A stretch of 64,000 nt of DNA from Gymnopilus junonius. Taxonomy: Eukaryota > Basidiomycota > Agaricomycetes > Agaricales > Galerinaceae. Below the pieces are notes generated by a model. That model saw nothing but the letters and a program-made list of their open reading frames with translations. It was not told where the DNA came from and did not search any database. Below, in pieces: positions 47,299-59,051 of the stretch. The stretch covers positions 1-64,000 of the forward strand of contig JADNYJ010000019.1 of NCBI GenBank assembly GCA_015501075.1, in the 5' to 3' direction. Numbering within the stretch: position 1 is the stretch's first letter; every line of letters starts with the position of its first letter. The position numbers were made by a program, and so were the translations under genes.

Positions 47299-48757
47299 AT
47301 GACATCCTTACTAAAACGTGTCTATACCGTATTGTGGCTCTTATCATCCGTTGTACCCCGTTACTCACTGAGATTTACAGGCATTTCATCCTCCCACTCT
47401 ACCCAAGTCGACCGCTCCCGAGCCACTCAAGTTTGGGATCCTTGGTGCAGCTAACATTGGTCCATTCGCTCTTATTTTACCCGCCAAGTCTCACCCCGAG
47501 GTAGTCATTTATGCCGTTGCTGCCAGGAGTTTAACCAAGGCCCAGACATATGCAAACAAGCACGGCATCGAGAAGGCGTATGAGGGTTATCAAGGTTAAT
47601 TCAACTTTAACCGTAGCTCTCCTTGTATGTCTTACGCCCCTCTTTGCAAAGCCATGTTGGACGACCCAGAGGTAGATGTGGTCTATAACGCAGTAAGTAA
47701 TTGTTATGCATGTGCAAAAGACATCAACAGTGATATAATCTGTGTAGCTGCCCAATGCTCTCCACTATGAATGGACGATGAAAGCCCTCATGGCCGGGAA
47801 ACACGTCCTGAATGAGAAGCCCTTCTCCGACACAGCAGAAGAGGCTCGCGAAATGTTCGAATTGGCAGAGAAGAAGGGTCTCGTGCTGCTCGAGGCTTTC
47901 CATTACCGGTTAGTGTACCGGTCTACAATTCTACCCGCGGCTCAATTCGACTTCTCTTAGTTTTCACCCAGCTGTAAAACGAGCCAAAGAAATTATCAAG
48001 AGCGGTGAAATTGGGGCTGTCAAGGAAGTTTCGGTGGATATGTTGCTCCCAAGAGGGTCGTTTTCAGAAGGCGACATAAGATACGACTTCTCCCTAGGAG
48101 GCGGGGCATTCATGGATCTTGGAAGTGAGTGCTGTACATGAGCCTTTGCAGATCATCCCATCTAAAGGTCCAACAGCCTATGCGATGAATAGCATCCGCT
48201 ATTTTTCATCCTCGAATCCAACGTCAGTTGTAGAGGCAACATACGAAGCTTTCGAGCCCAAGTCTCCACCTCCAGACTACGTGAAGAACGTAGACAGACG
48301 CATGGAAGTCAAGCTCGAATTGGGTGACATCACCGCTATAGCCCGGTGCGACTTTGCCTTGCCTAACCTATTCGGCATCATCCCAAGGTTTCCACAAATT
48401 AATCTGAAAGTGCAAGGGGACAAAGGCTCTCTAGAAATGTTCAATTTCATATTACCGACGATCTACCATTCGATCACAGTGAAGACTCAAGGAGGGAGCA
48501 AGCGCGTGGAGAGGGTTTACAAGGCCAAAGAGGGCAAAGGTGAAGATTGGTGGACAACATGGCGATTTCAATTGGATGCTATGGTAGACCGAGTAAGAGG
48601 CAGGGAACCAGACGTGTGGATAGCAAAGGGGGATACTCTTGCCAACATGGAGTGGATTGAGAAAGTCTACGAGAAGGTATCTGGACTCCTGTCAAAAAAC
48701 CACAACAGTCAGTGTGCTAATAACGTCATTGCAGAGTGGACTCGGTCGTCGACCTAG
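47299..48757 (+). CDS. Gfo/Idh/MocA-family NAD(P)-dependent oxidoreductase (dihydrodiol/xylose dehydrogenase-like)
   Basis: Seen: exon 1 MTSLLKRVYT (ATG at 47299), a roughly 53-nt intron, then PKSTAPEPLKFGILGAANIG (dinucleotide-binding GxxGxxxIG), VVIYAVAARSLTKAQTYANK, DPEVDVVYNALPNALHYEW, HVLNEKPFSDTAEEAREMF (the EKP motif of the family), LLEAFHYRFHPAVKRAKEII, GGGAFMDLGTYAMNSIRYF and EWIEKVYEKVSG. Length about 390 residues, normal for the family. Five introns; the one before TYAMNS uses the acceptor CCAACAG. Closest in layout to fungal proteins annotated as D-xylose 1-dehydrogenase (NADP) or trans-dihydrodiol dehydrogenase; the substrate is not proven. The last codons may differ, because a weak alternative intron near 48690 would change the C-terminus. 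Confidence 0.87.
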
Positions 48758-49174
48758 GACAGATCCAATCGTTGATGTACTTGAGCAGGGAAAATAAACT
48801 TGGTTTATTAGCATCAATTTAAAACATGAAGTATACCCTACTCGGACGGACTTTTTATTTATTTTCATTTTCGCAAAACAGTGTATTATGGTGGCAAATA
48901 TCGCACTTTTTGCTTTGGGGTATCTTATTAGTGGTAACAAATGTGCTCGGCGCCGTGTTCTCTCGAACTCCTATCACAACCTGGCAATCCCCTGTGATCC
49001 TATCGCTAAACAAGCCCAGTGCATGAAGTGTAGGCCCCTTCTAGCTGGATGTGGACGTCATGTCATCCAACGGACTCTGCAACTTGGTCATACGAGCTCA
49101 GCCACGTGTTGGGAACACAGTTACCGTTGCACTTACTATTGGCATATATTCCAATCTCCGTACTGTCACTAGCA
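48758..49174. other. Intergenic between convergent oxidoreductase and COG4 genes
   Basis: 3' flanks only. Short plus-strand frames here have no support. Confidence 0.5.
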
Positions 49175-51993
49175 TCAAATCTTCAAGGCAGCTATCGCCC
49201 GAGCTTCGTGACGTCCTATTTTCCAAGAAATCCCAGACCCATTATAAAACTCATCAATGTCCTCGTCCTTAAAAAGTATATAAACAACCCATGTCAAAAC
49301 AGAAAGAAAAATAGCAGAACTTACAGCATCCAGATTCAGCAAAGTCGAAATCTGCTGCAATCGTAAAAACTTTTCTCGGATATCACCAAAGGTGGTCTGC
49401 GACGAGAGATATGTGATGATCGCTCTGAGGTCGCGATCGAAGCGGACTGCTCCAAGCTGCTGAAGGTATCAGAAGCTGTTCAATGGGCGCATCAGAAAGA
49501 TATTTGCAAACCTCGGTATACTTTAACCCCATCACATATTTTTCCCAAGGGCGAAGCAAAACGTCCAAGACGAACCCAATGAAAAGGCGGTAATTCGCTT
49601 CTGAAAAGGTGTCCTGCAAATTGCATGAGTCTTCCAATGAAGCGATCCGTACCGTACAGCGCTTCTGACCTTGTATCCTTCGATCAACAAATCCCAAGCC
49701 TTGATGAATCGTTTTCGGGCTAAATCCTGGAAGTCGGCTGCCGAATAACCGTCCTCGTCCAATACATAGCTGATATCTTTGTAGACATCGGGAATGAAAG
49801 TGCGGAGTTTGGGCCGAAGCAGTTGGTTGAAGAGTTGTTCTACGCCCGACTTGAAGGGAAAAGCACATCATGAACAAAGCAGTTGATTTAGAGAGTAAGA
49901 ATTAGCCGCTTACCCTTAAAGCGGATTTCATCCTCGTCGTCAAACTAGATAGAGACGAAAATTGGTTTTTCACAAATGTCTGTTCCTCTTCTATAAAATA
50001 TGTCACGATCAATGAATTTTCGACTAGCTCGTGGATCAATTGTTCAAGATGGGACATTGACACATCCAAATCGTTCAATAAGATCTACCAACAAATCACG
50101 GTCAGTCATGCCAGATAGGTGCTGTGAAAATTCAAACTGACGATGAAAGAAGTTCTATTCTCCCTCTCAATCCTATCGGGTCGACTATGGGACGCCATTT
50201 GCGGTTGCGTCTTGTAAACATCATCCAGCTTGTGCTTGATGATCCCTATATAGTCGCGATCGATGGCCTCTCGAAGTTGTTGAATTGTTTTTTCAACACC
50301 AGTGGGAGAGCCGGTCGTTATCAACCTGGTAAATACTGATTTGAGAATGTAAAACACGTCGTCCGGAGTTGTTGTAGTCACTGGGGCCTGCGACAAATTG
50401 GGAGTTGATAACCTGTGGGCCTAAAGAGAGAGTGAACAGGGATTTAAGAAACCATGATTGCTACGGACCATACCTTGTCTATTATAGTCCGCGTATACCA
50501 AACTTCCATAGGGATATAGTACGCAGACATCAACTGTTCAAACAGCTTGTGCGACGCTGTATTATCGAGGATTTGTTTGTCGGACTGAGAGACACCTGCT
50601 GTGGTTGGGGGGATCTCGTTTTCATCACCTTCGTCTTTTGGTTTTTCTACATCTTCCTGGTTTGATTGTAGTATTGGTTTTACTTTACAAAAAAAGCGCA
50701 GTGGGAAGGGAGAACAGACCTTCAACGCATCCAAGATAAATTTCTTGAACAAGTTCCATCTACCGACCATTCCTGCGAGCTCTGAAAGCACCTTGTCAAT
50801 TTCGCGAGGGTCGATAGATAAATCTTCGGGAGGTCTTCGAGGGTATGATGAAGAGGAAAATAAGGGTATAGGGGGGTTATTTGTGACCTCTGACAACTTG
50901 AAACGGCTATGCATGAGTGGAATAGTTGAAAAAAAAATCGGAGGGACGGACCTTTCGCTGCATCGATCTGTCTTCCTCCCATCCATTACTCAGGGACTTG
51001 GTTACCCTGTCGCTTTCTTCAAGCAGTCGGCCAACGACGCTCTTCATTTTACCTGGACCATAATATTTCTCCACTACAGGCTGGTGCTGGTCCACAATGA
51101 GGGCAATACTTTCGAATAAAGCCGTTAAAGCTGTTATGTAGTATAGAGGAGACGATGCTGGAGAAAGAAATATAATGAGCATAGGAAACCAAGCATAGAG
51201 AGAAGAGTTACATTTTGCGGTAGGTGGTGATCTGACTTGGACGAGCTCCACGACAAAATTCGCATACGCTTCGAGACCTTCATCCTCCCAACCAATGGCA
51301 GGAAAGAGTTTGAAGAAGCGACTGGTAGCACTTGAATCACGGGCACGGGAAGCCTCTGCAAAGTTTTCGCGAAACACCTTGAGTAGTATTTCTCTAGCGT
51401 CCTGCAGAGTTTGCACGGGAGGTAAATGACTTTCGGCTGTTGGCTGATAGAGATGTGAAGGGCCGTGGACGAGAATAAATAAACCCAATGACTGACCACA
51501 ACGGCCTCTGCAAAGGGACCGGCAATGACATCCAACGGAAGAGCCATGGCTCGTGCGCAGTGCCTGGCTGCGGCTTCCCAGTCCTTCATTTCGATAGACG
51601 ACTGTAAAGCTAGCAGTGAAGACTGGTGAAAGTGAGAGGACTTGGGGACTAGTCAGAAGGGGGGTGGACTACCTTGAGCTCCATGACTTGGCCGACACGG
51701 TCAGTGGCCTCGCGGACGCGACGCATCTCCTCATCGAGGGAACGGACGCGGCCGCCGACCCATTCTGCTGTCTTTGCGGTGGTGGAGACCGTTGAGGCGA
51801 GGATATTGGCGTCTGTTTGGAGTTGGTCAAACTGGGGAAGGAGAGAGTGGAGATGGGCGAGGGAGGCGATGATGGGCTCTCTGTGGCTGAGCAATTGGGA
51901 GAGGGAACTGGACAGCTCTGCTTCTTCGGACTGGAGCGCGGAGAGAGAAGAGAGGATGTCGGGGAGAGTGGTGAGGGATCTTGGATCGTTCAT
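49175..51993 (-). CDS. COG4: Conserved oligomeric Golgi complex subunit 4 (COG4)
   Basis: Tethering-complex subunit for retrograde vesicle transport within the Golgi. Seen: MNDPRSLTTLPDILSSLSAL with an N-terminal coiled coil (QSEEAELSSSLSQLLSHREP), EMKDWEAAARHCARAMALPL, LLKVFRENFAEASRARDSSA, RFFKLFPAIGWEDEGLEAYA, MEVWYTRTIIDKAHRLS, DDVFYILKSVFTRLITTGSP, DEDGYSAADFQDLARKRFIK and LRPWEKYVMGLKYTELGAVR, and the C-terminal DEDIDEFYNGSGISWKIGRH. The order matches COG4 along its whole length. About a dozen introns; the last removes 49250-49310 or so within NLDA-DEDIDEF. Start at 51993, only 79 bp from the divergent neighbour's ATG. Confidence 0.9.
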
Positions 51994-52072
51994 GATAGAG
52001 CAGTTCCAAATGCGGAATAAATACACAGATGCAGGAATAAATGGCGAGTGATGTCATGGAAAGAGAACTCCC
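51994..52072. promoter_or_regulatory. Shared 79-bp divergent promoter of COG4 and the unknown gene at 52073
   Basis: Only 79 bp separate the two opposing start codons, so both promoters and both 5' leaders must overlap here. No TATA box is seen. The start codons are supported by the COG4 N-terminus on one side and an immediately open 607-codon frame on the other. Confidence 0.6.
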
Positions 52073-54260
52073 ATGTCTCTCATCCCGCCACGCCGGATCT
52101 CTGCGCGCAGAGGGTCTGTTACTGCGCCAGACCCGTATGGCTCGCACACCGCAATCAACCTGAATCCGAACCGGACCTCCTCCAGCAAACTGACCATCGT
52201 CCGGGTTGTCAACGGCCCACACATCCCGCAGAGCCCCAGCGAACCGCCGCCTTCCTCCCCAGTCACCCAGCAGCGCAGATACCAGCGCACCCGTCCGTCC
52301 AGTGCCACCGAGCGAGTCAGCTTTGCGGTGTCCTCCTTTGCCGGTCCGAATGCGCGCCCGTCTTCCCCTGACCAGCGCCCTCCCAGCCCGTCTTCGTCTC
52401 CCCGCCTCCGCCCGTCTTCCCCACACCTCACTGCCTCCTTCCCAGGCAGACCCCGCCTCACCCCAGATCAGCTCGTCGATCTTGCTCGCCAGTCCGCTGT
52501 TCCTCGCCGCCCGGATCTCTTGCCCCCTGCCACCTTCACTCCCCTTCCAGATGACATCTTTCTCCCCTTCATCGACCGTCCCTCTGAGGTAGCCGTGCTC
52601 ATCTCCACCCCTCCTGACCTCAAACTTTTTACTCTCCTCGCTCAAATCTTCCACAACAAGAATGCTAAGCCTGTTCCCGAGCCTGCTATGCTAGATGACA
52701 AACCTGTCCATCTCCCTCGCGATCCTACTAAATGGACCTACAACCAGCTCATCTATCATCTTACTCGCGTCGATCGCGACATCGGTCCAGATTTCATCTG
52801 GTCCATCGCCAGTCGCAAGTGTATATTTTCCCACTCTGAGCTGCTTTGGGAACGCATCAAAGGCGCTCTCGGTATTCCACCCGAGCTCGACATTGACTAC
52901 GATTTCTTGGAGGACGATCAGGATAGTCCCGACACCAGCGACATTTCCGATGACGAGGGCCGCGCTGCCAGAGGCCACTGGTCTGACTGGGATGCTGTTA
53001 TGGACTCTCCTATCTATTCTCGTCGCTCACTGAAACGACTCAGTGTGGACTCGTCATCCTCTGGTAAAAAGATCGAAATACATGAACCCAAACCTCGTCT
53101 TCCATCTGATGACAATTCACAAGAAGGTTTGATAGTTGGTGAACTTGAAGGTCAAGTTACTGCAGTTCCTTCACCCCATCCTCCAGATCATGAAGACGTG
53201 TTTGCAAAATTTAGCCCCCCAATCTCTGTGGAAGGTGCTGATTACATTTCTATCGAGCCTCTTCTTGTCCCTTCACCCTCACCTTCGGGTCACGGCCATC
53301 CTGGGTCTATGGTCCCTGGTGATGGTTTGGGCGACATTGCAGAAGGTGCAGAGGAAGAGGAGTCTGAATCCGCAGCAGAGTCTACCACCTCCACAGCTGC
53401 TCCAGTCAATATCCCAGGGACGACTGCACACCATATTACCAGCATAGAAGAAGACCGTTCTCGTCTCATTTCTCCTTCTGACATTCAAGGCTTGCGGATT
53501 TCGACTTCTCCCCAACCTCCAGGTTCATACTCCACGCCTCCTATCATGTCCCCCTTGTCCCCTTTACCCAACTTTGCATCTACATCTATTCAATCCCAGC
53601 CTCAGAGCATCCCCGCAGGACCCGGTTCCCGAACGCACTCACGAGCATCTTCGTTTTCTTCTGTCGGCCCCTTCCAGCGCTCCGAGTCTACAGGTAATCT
53701 CGCCGCCTCGTGGAGTGCTTTGGCCGCTTCTGTTGCACCTTCTGCAGGCGGGAGTTCGGGATACGCTCCTTCTGTCTTTGGAAGCGATGCGGATAGTAGT
53801 GGATATGCGAGCGATGGGGATCGGATGCCTGGTAACCCCATCTTCCCAAGCAACTTTGCGAGGTTGGCTGGAGGACCCACCTTGAGAGCCAAGTAAGTGT
53901 ACTGTTTTGGAAGTGCTCCCAGAGTATGCTAATTGTTCTTCCAAGTTACCCGGACAATCGCTCATCCCATGGCATACTACCCCATGCCCGCTATGTTCTG
54001 GATCATCATGGGGTCCCTCGCAAGGAGCGTTCTCAGTCTCATGGGGCCAGTTCCATGAGCTCCAGAATGGGCGCTATGAAGGTGCCCAACTTGAATAGGC
54101 AGAGCTGGGGTGCTGCTTCCCCTGGCGTAGACTCACAGCGACAAGCGTAAGCGTGAGGGGGAAAAATCAACACGAGAGCATTCGACGTTACGCTCACAAC
54201 AAGTCTCATGTCTAATATCTTCTTAGATTCTATTCAGCAAAGAACGGACGTGTCTCCTAA
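52073..54260 (+). CDS. Basidiomycete protein of unknown function, Ser/Pro-rich
   Basis: One exon of about 607 codons from the ATG at 52073 (MSLIPPRRISARRGSVTAPD), then two short exons. The N-terminal 130 residues are Pro/Ser/Arg-rich. A folded-looking core follows at about residues 130-310: FLPFIDRPSEVAVLISTPPD, LKLFTLLAQIFHNKNA, WTYNQLIYHLTRVDRDIGPD, FIWSIASRKCIFSHSELLWE and RIKGALGIPPELDIDYDFLE. The remainder is acidic and then Ser/Gly-rich. I do not recognise a named domain. The second intron (GTAAGT...CAAG, about 53893-53945) keeps phase. A further GTAAGC...TTCTTAG intron would move the stop from 54150 to 54260, ending AFYSAKNGRVS; I prefer this but am not certain. High GC and low-complexity content make many shadow frames on the other strand. 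Confidence 0.75.
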
Positions 54261-54666
54261 AATCCACGACAATTGAACGACCCTAACGCAACACCGACAG
54301 CATCATCTGTATACTCTATAAATCAAACCAAACATTCGGCTGTCGTACACACAAATCTCTCTCCTTTTCTTGGTCTCTTTTTTTTTTTTGTTTTGAGGTC
54401 TGGCTCTGTCTATATAGGGGCCGCGGGTATCATTGAGAAATTCAAAGTTGAATTAAACCAAAAATGTATTTATAGTTAATGAGAACAAACAGGCGTTTAT
54501 CTTCGTTTTTATCTACGTCCGGAATCGCATTCAGACGTTCGTTAAGGTCCAATGTATTGAATTCTAAAGTATCATGGACATCAAGAGACACTCTATCTAT
54601 ACATTTATTTTCCATATCATTCATTCAATTTATACGTACAATGACTTGGTCTCAATAAATGCTCGT
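54261..54666. other. Intergenic between two convergent 3' ends
   Basis: AT-rich with a T run near 54379-54389. No gene recognised. Confidence 0.5.
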
Positions 54667-55932
54667 TTACTTGCTCCTCTTGTAGATTTTGCCCAGGAAG
54701 CTCCTGAACACCTCGCGTTTCAATCCACCCTCCACCTCCTCAATCTGGTCAATCTTCTCATTCAGCTCCTTGACCACCCGCTCTTCATACGTAGCATAAT
54801 GACCACGAATATCAAGCTCCTCAAACAGCTTCTTGACCACCTTCTCCTTCTCTGCGTTCTTCCTACCATAATTCTCATCGAGTAACTTGCGCTGCTCAGG
54901 GCTTGCGAGCTTGATAGCGGTGTTGACGACCCACGAGCACTTGTTATCGACAATGTCGGTGCCGATCTTGCCGAGTTGCTCGGGGGTGGCGGCAAAGTCG
55001 AGGAAATCATCTTGGATTTGGAAGTATTCGCCGAGAGGGACGAGGATGGAGAGGGCGAGGTCGTAGGGGCGCACGGGGGTACTGCTGCTTGGGACGGCGT
55101 AGGTTTCGGGGATGCGGGAAACGAGCATTGCGCATGCTACGGGGAGGTAGAAGGAGTAAAAGGCGGTTTTGTAGACTACGATGAGACGGTGTCTATAAAT
55201 AATAATAAAGTGTCATTAGCACTCATTTATTTACTAATGGAATTTTAAAAACTGCACCTCTCTAATGAGAACTTGTTCAAGTCGACCTTGTCTTCCGGGG
55301 CAGTGATGAGGTCCACAAGCTGGCCCATCTCTGTCTGGTAGGTCGTCTCGTGAAAGACGTCGAGGAGGTCGACGTAATAAGGCTCTGAGCGGAAATGCAC
55401 CTTCAGGAGACGGTAGATGGCTGCTTCGAGCATGAAGGAGTCGTTGATGGCGATTGAGCCGACTTCGGGGAGGCGATACCAGCATGGCTGGCCGCGTCGT
55501 GTGATGGAGGAGTCCATCATGTCGTCCGCGACGAGGAAGTAAGCTTGAAGCTAGAAAGTGATATTTCAGAATAGATGGTCATTGAATTATACGAGAAGGC
55601 GCGTACTAATTCAACACCCCAACCCAGGACGGCCGATTTGAAGTACTCATCGTCGGTCAATGCGCGTCCTTTTAAAATTTCGACGGTGTCGACAACGGAC
55701 AGACCGCGATTCAGCTTTCCGCCCGGCACATTGTAGTTCAGATTCTTGATCAGAGGAGAAAAATGAAGTTTGATAATAAATAGACGAGACCAAAGCGTAC
55801 GTTGCGGTACCAGTCAACAGCCTCCTGTGGCATTCCCTGAGCCGCGAAGTGCTCGATGAGCTCATCCCGAATTTTCTCGAAAACGCCTTCAAACTTTGCG
55901 CGACGCGCAGCTTTAGCATCAGCAGAGGACAT
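54667..55932 (-). CDS. ERG20: Farnesyl diphosphate synthase
   Basis: Makes farnesyl diphosphate from isopentenyl and dimethylallyl diphosphate for sterols, quinones, prenylation and sesquiterpenes; cytosolic. Seen: [37 protein letters not shown], the first aspartate-rich motif [97 protein letters not shown] (second motif), [11 protein letters not shown], and the C-terminus [13 protein letters not shown]. Length about 350 residues as in yeast. Introns keep phase. It stands alone: no terpene-cyclase or sterol gene is adjacent. Confidence 0.96.
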
Positions 55933-56839
55933 CTGGGTATGGGATTCGGCAGATATCGGGCTTGATGCAATCAGAGAAAGAGAGAGCAGGTCGGTAAGTT
56001 GTGATCGATTTATCTGAGAAATCGATGGATTGCAAGTGCAAGGCAATAAGGACAGTTTCGAGGGAGGATATTTTGAAGCCACCGCCGATTAATATATACC
56101 TCTCAAAGCCGAAGAGAATGGAAGTGGTTCCACCCACTGCCGCAAGAGTCGCCTCACGGCCAAAAAGTGTTGCCATTTTACTATTTTCCACCAAAACGGC
56201 CGGACGTGTCGCACAATCCTATTCTGCAAATAAACGGTCGTTGTTTTGTTTACTCGACGTCACGTACGTACTTGGCTCTAAATTTTTATTACGGCCGTTC
56301 TTCCTGTCCAGTTATCTTTTTTCTTGATACCATATCGGCGGCGCGTTCGCCGCTCGGAACGGTCTGCGATTGGAAGATTGATCAATTGAGATCCGATATA
56401 TCTTCAGGGATAATAAAGAGGTCGAAAGTAAGTCCGAGTGGGCGAGCTCTCTGCGTTCAACTGTCTGTACTGACGTCGAAACGATAAGCTATGGTTACAG
56501 GCATGCATCGTGACTTGTGGACTCAACCGCCACATCTCTCATCAAGAATGAACGCTTCTCTCACTTTGCATCTCTGGTTAGCTCTAACTCTACTCCTATG
56601 TCGGGGGACTGCATGAAATATTGGCCTAAGAATAAAAATTATCGTCTTCGTTCACATGGACGCCCGGTCCGCTTCGCGGACAAATCTCGCTCAAAATACA
56701 GCCTTGGAGGACACAGGATTGGTTCCCCTCGAATACTTAATACTGGTGCTTCGCCAGAGAAGTCCAGACTCCACAGTCGTCCACGTTAAAGAAACAGAGA
56801 CCCCACTTGGTTCCAATCTTGCGCTTGTTTGGAGCTATC
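55933..56839. other. Intergenic between divergent ERG20 and XKS1
   Basis: At 907 bp the second longest plain gap. Several 60-110-codon frames on both strands show no family resemblance or splice support. Probably promoters and leaders of the two metabolic genes. Confidence 0.45.
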
Positions 56840-58751
56840 ATGTCTTCGCCCTCTGGTTCTAGTCCGCTATTCCTCGGTCTTGACCTGTCTACCCAACAAC
56901 TGAAGGCTATTGTACTCGACAAAGACTCCAAGATCGTTCATGAAGCTGCTATTCACTTTGATCGCGATCTACCAGCTCATGGAACGACCAATGGAGCGAT
57001 CTTAGGACCTGACGATGGAGAGGTAACTTCCCCTGTGGCCATGTGGATTGAGGCTATCGACTTGTTGTTACAAAAGCTGGCCGACGGAAAGATCGAGTTC
57101 AAGGATATAGTTTCCGTGTCGGGTGATGGTCAGGTATACTCTTTTATTTCACTTGGATCATATGTCGTTGATCTCACTTACATTTTCCGAACTAACAGCA
57201 ACATGGTTCAGTCTATTGGTCGAACGCATCCGACAAACTACTGGCTAGCTTGGACTCTACTAAAAGCCTTGCTGAGCAATTGTCCCCCGCCGCCTTTTCT
57301 TTTCCAAGAGCTCCTATCTGGCAAGATTCTTCTACGATGGAAGACTGCAAGAAGATGGAAGCCGAGGTTGGAGGCGCCCAAGCACTCGCTGATCTGTCGG
57401 GTAGCCGTGCATACGAGCGTTTCACTGGCAATCAAATTTCTAGGGTATGTTCATTGCACTTTGACATACTTATTTCTCTCACCTGATGAGACTCGAAAGA
57501 TACGTCGGAAATTCCCAGAGATCTACGAGGCCACAGCCCATATTTCATTGGTTTCCTCATTCGTGACATCCTTATTTCTTGGCCGTATCGCTCCGATTGA
57601 CATATCAGATGCGAGCGGTATGAATTTGATGAATGTCCTGACGTGCAAGTGGGATAGTAAATTGCTTGATATTTGTGGTGGTCCTGCTCTACGGGCAAAA
57701 CTCGGAGAGGAACCTGTTATCGGGGGCACTTCTTTGGGCCATGTGAGCGATTGGTGGGTGAAGAGATGGGGATTTAACCCAGGTCAGAAACTTTCTGACT
57801 ATCTTTTTTTTTGCTGGAAATTTGCTGACGAAATTTTTAATAAATCAGAGTGTATTGTGGCACCTTTTACGGGCGATAACCCAGCTACTGTCATGTCCGT
57901 TGGAGCTCCTGGTGACGCCCTTCTTTCACTGGGTACTTCAACTACCTTCTTGCTGTCTATTCCCCCTTCGTCCACTCCTCCCAAAAGATTCACTTCCTCA
58001 CACCTACTGGCTCATCCTACTTCTCTGGAGACCAAAATCGCTATGCTTTGCTATAAGAATGGTGCTCTCGCCCGTGAGCTAGTCAGGGATCAATTTGCCA
58101 AAGGCCAATGGCAGACCTTCAATGAACTCGTGGAGGCGACCCCCCCTGGTTGTAACGGAATTATGGGATTCTACTTCCCTCTCCCGGAGATCATTCCACC
58201 TAATGTTGTCGGCGAATATTTCTTTACGACCGATCTCATCAAAACTACAGTAAAGCCGCCATTGGTCGCCGAGAGTGTTCCACCATCCATTCATCCAAGG
58301 GCTATCCTGGAATCCCAGTTTTTATCAATCCGGTCCAGAATAGTAGCGATGCTCCCCAGTGATTCTCCTCCTTTACGCCGTCTGGTGATCAGTGGGGGTT
58401 CGTCACAGAATCTGGTCATTAGGCAAATAGCAGCTGTAGGTTGATTTTTATTCCTGTTCTTGTGCAAGGGCTCAGCTGCTTCACTAGGATATTTTTGGCA
58501 TGGATGTCTATGTCTCTGCGACCAAAGAAGCTGCTGCATCGGGAGGAGCTCTGCTAGCCAAATATGCCTGGTGGAAGCTTTTGAACCCTAACGGAACATT
58601 CGAAGAGATGACAGGCAGAGAAGTGACTGGTCTCCAATGTGTGGCGAGGCCTCGCAAAGATATTTCTGATATCTATAGTGGCCTTGTCAGCGTTTATGGC
58701 ATTTGTGAACAGCAGGTGGTTGACATTTGGGCCTCGCGGCCGAGGAACTGA
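56840..58751 (+). CDS. XKS1: D-xylulose kinase (FGGY family)
   Basis: Phosphorylates xylulose to xylulose 5-phosphate, the entry of pentoses into the pentose-phosphate pathway. Seen: LFLGLDLSTQQLKAIVLD (N-terminal ATP-fold), VSVSGDGQ, then after an intron QHGSVYWSNASDKLLASLDS (the xylulokinase QHG motif), APIWQDSSTMEDCKKMEAEV, DISDASGMNLMNVLTCKW, TGDNPATVMSVGAPGDALLS, LGTSTTFLLS, LVISGGSSQNLVIRQIAA and EAAASGGALLAKYAWWKLL. Five introns, all consistent. Start at MSSPSGS (56840); a Met 11 codons upstream is in frame. The Gfo/Idh/MocA gene 8 kb away may also act on pentoses, but linkage is loose. Confidence 0.95.
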
Positions 58752-59051
58752 AATATACAAAAAGAGCCAACTTTTCTTATCAATATTATAGGCTTGAGTG
58801 TGCATGTATAGTATATATATCCAGAAGAATTATGGAATATGTACCAATAGACAAATTTATCGGACATCTTGGTCGTTGCTGAAAGGCGGCCCGAAGTCCC
58901 CGTCAAAATTGGAAGCGACAGTCGTCTCGCCGTAATTCAACCACTGTGAGTATAATTGAACTTGCTCATTCCCCGAGGTAGGTGCAGATATTGATCTTCT
59001 GCATATACTTGATGACTTATCTATTGACAGAGCAAGAAAATTGTACTTTAC

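Noticed and set aside
51827..52654. 275-codon minus-strand frame across the COG4 start and the unknown gene
   Set aside because: It is antisense to the 607-codon frame and out of frame with the clear COG4 N-terminus; Arg/Gly-rich composition is typical of the shadow of a Ser/Pro-rich gene.
55919..56194. Minus-strand frame upstream of ERG20 starting MVENSKMATLFGREATLAAV
   Set aside because: Looks protein-like at its start but runs into the ERG20 leader out of frame and has no recognised relative; at most an upstream open frame.
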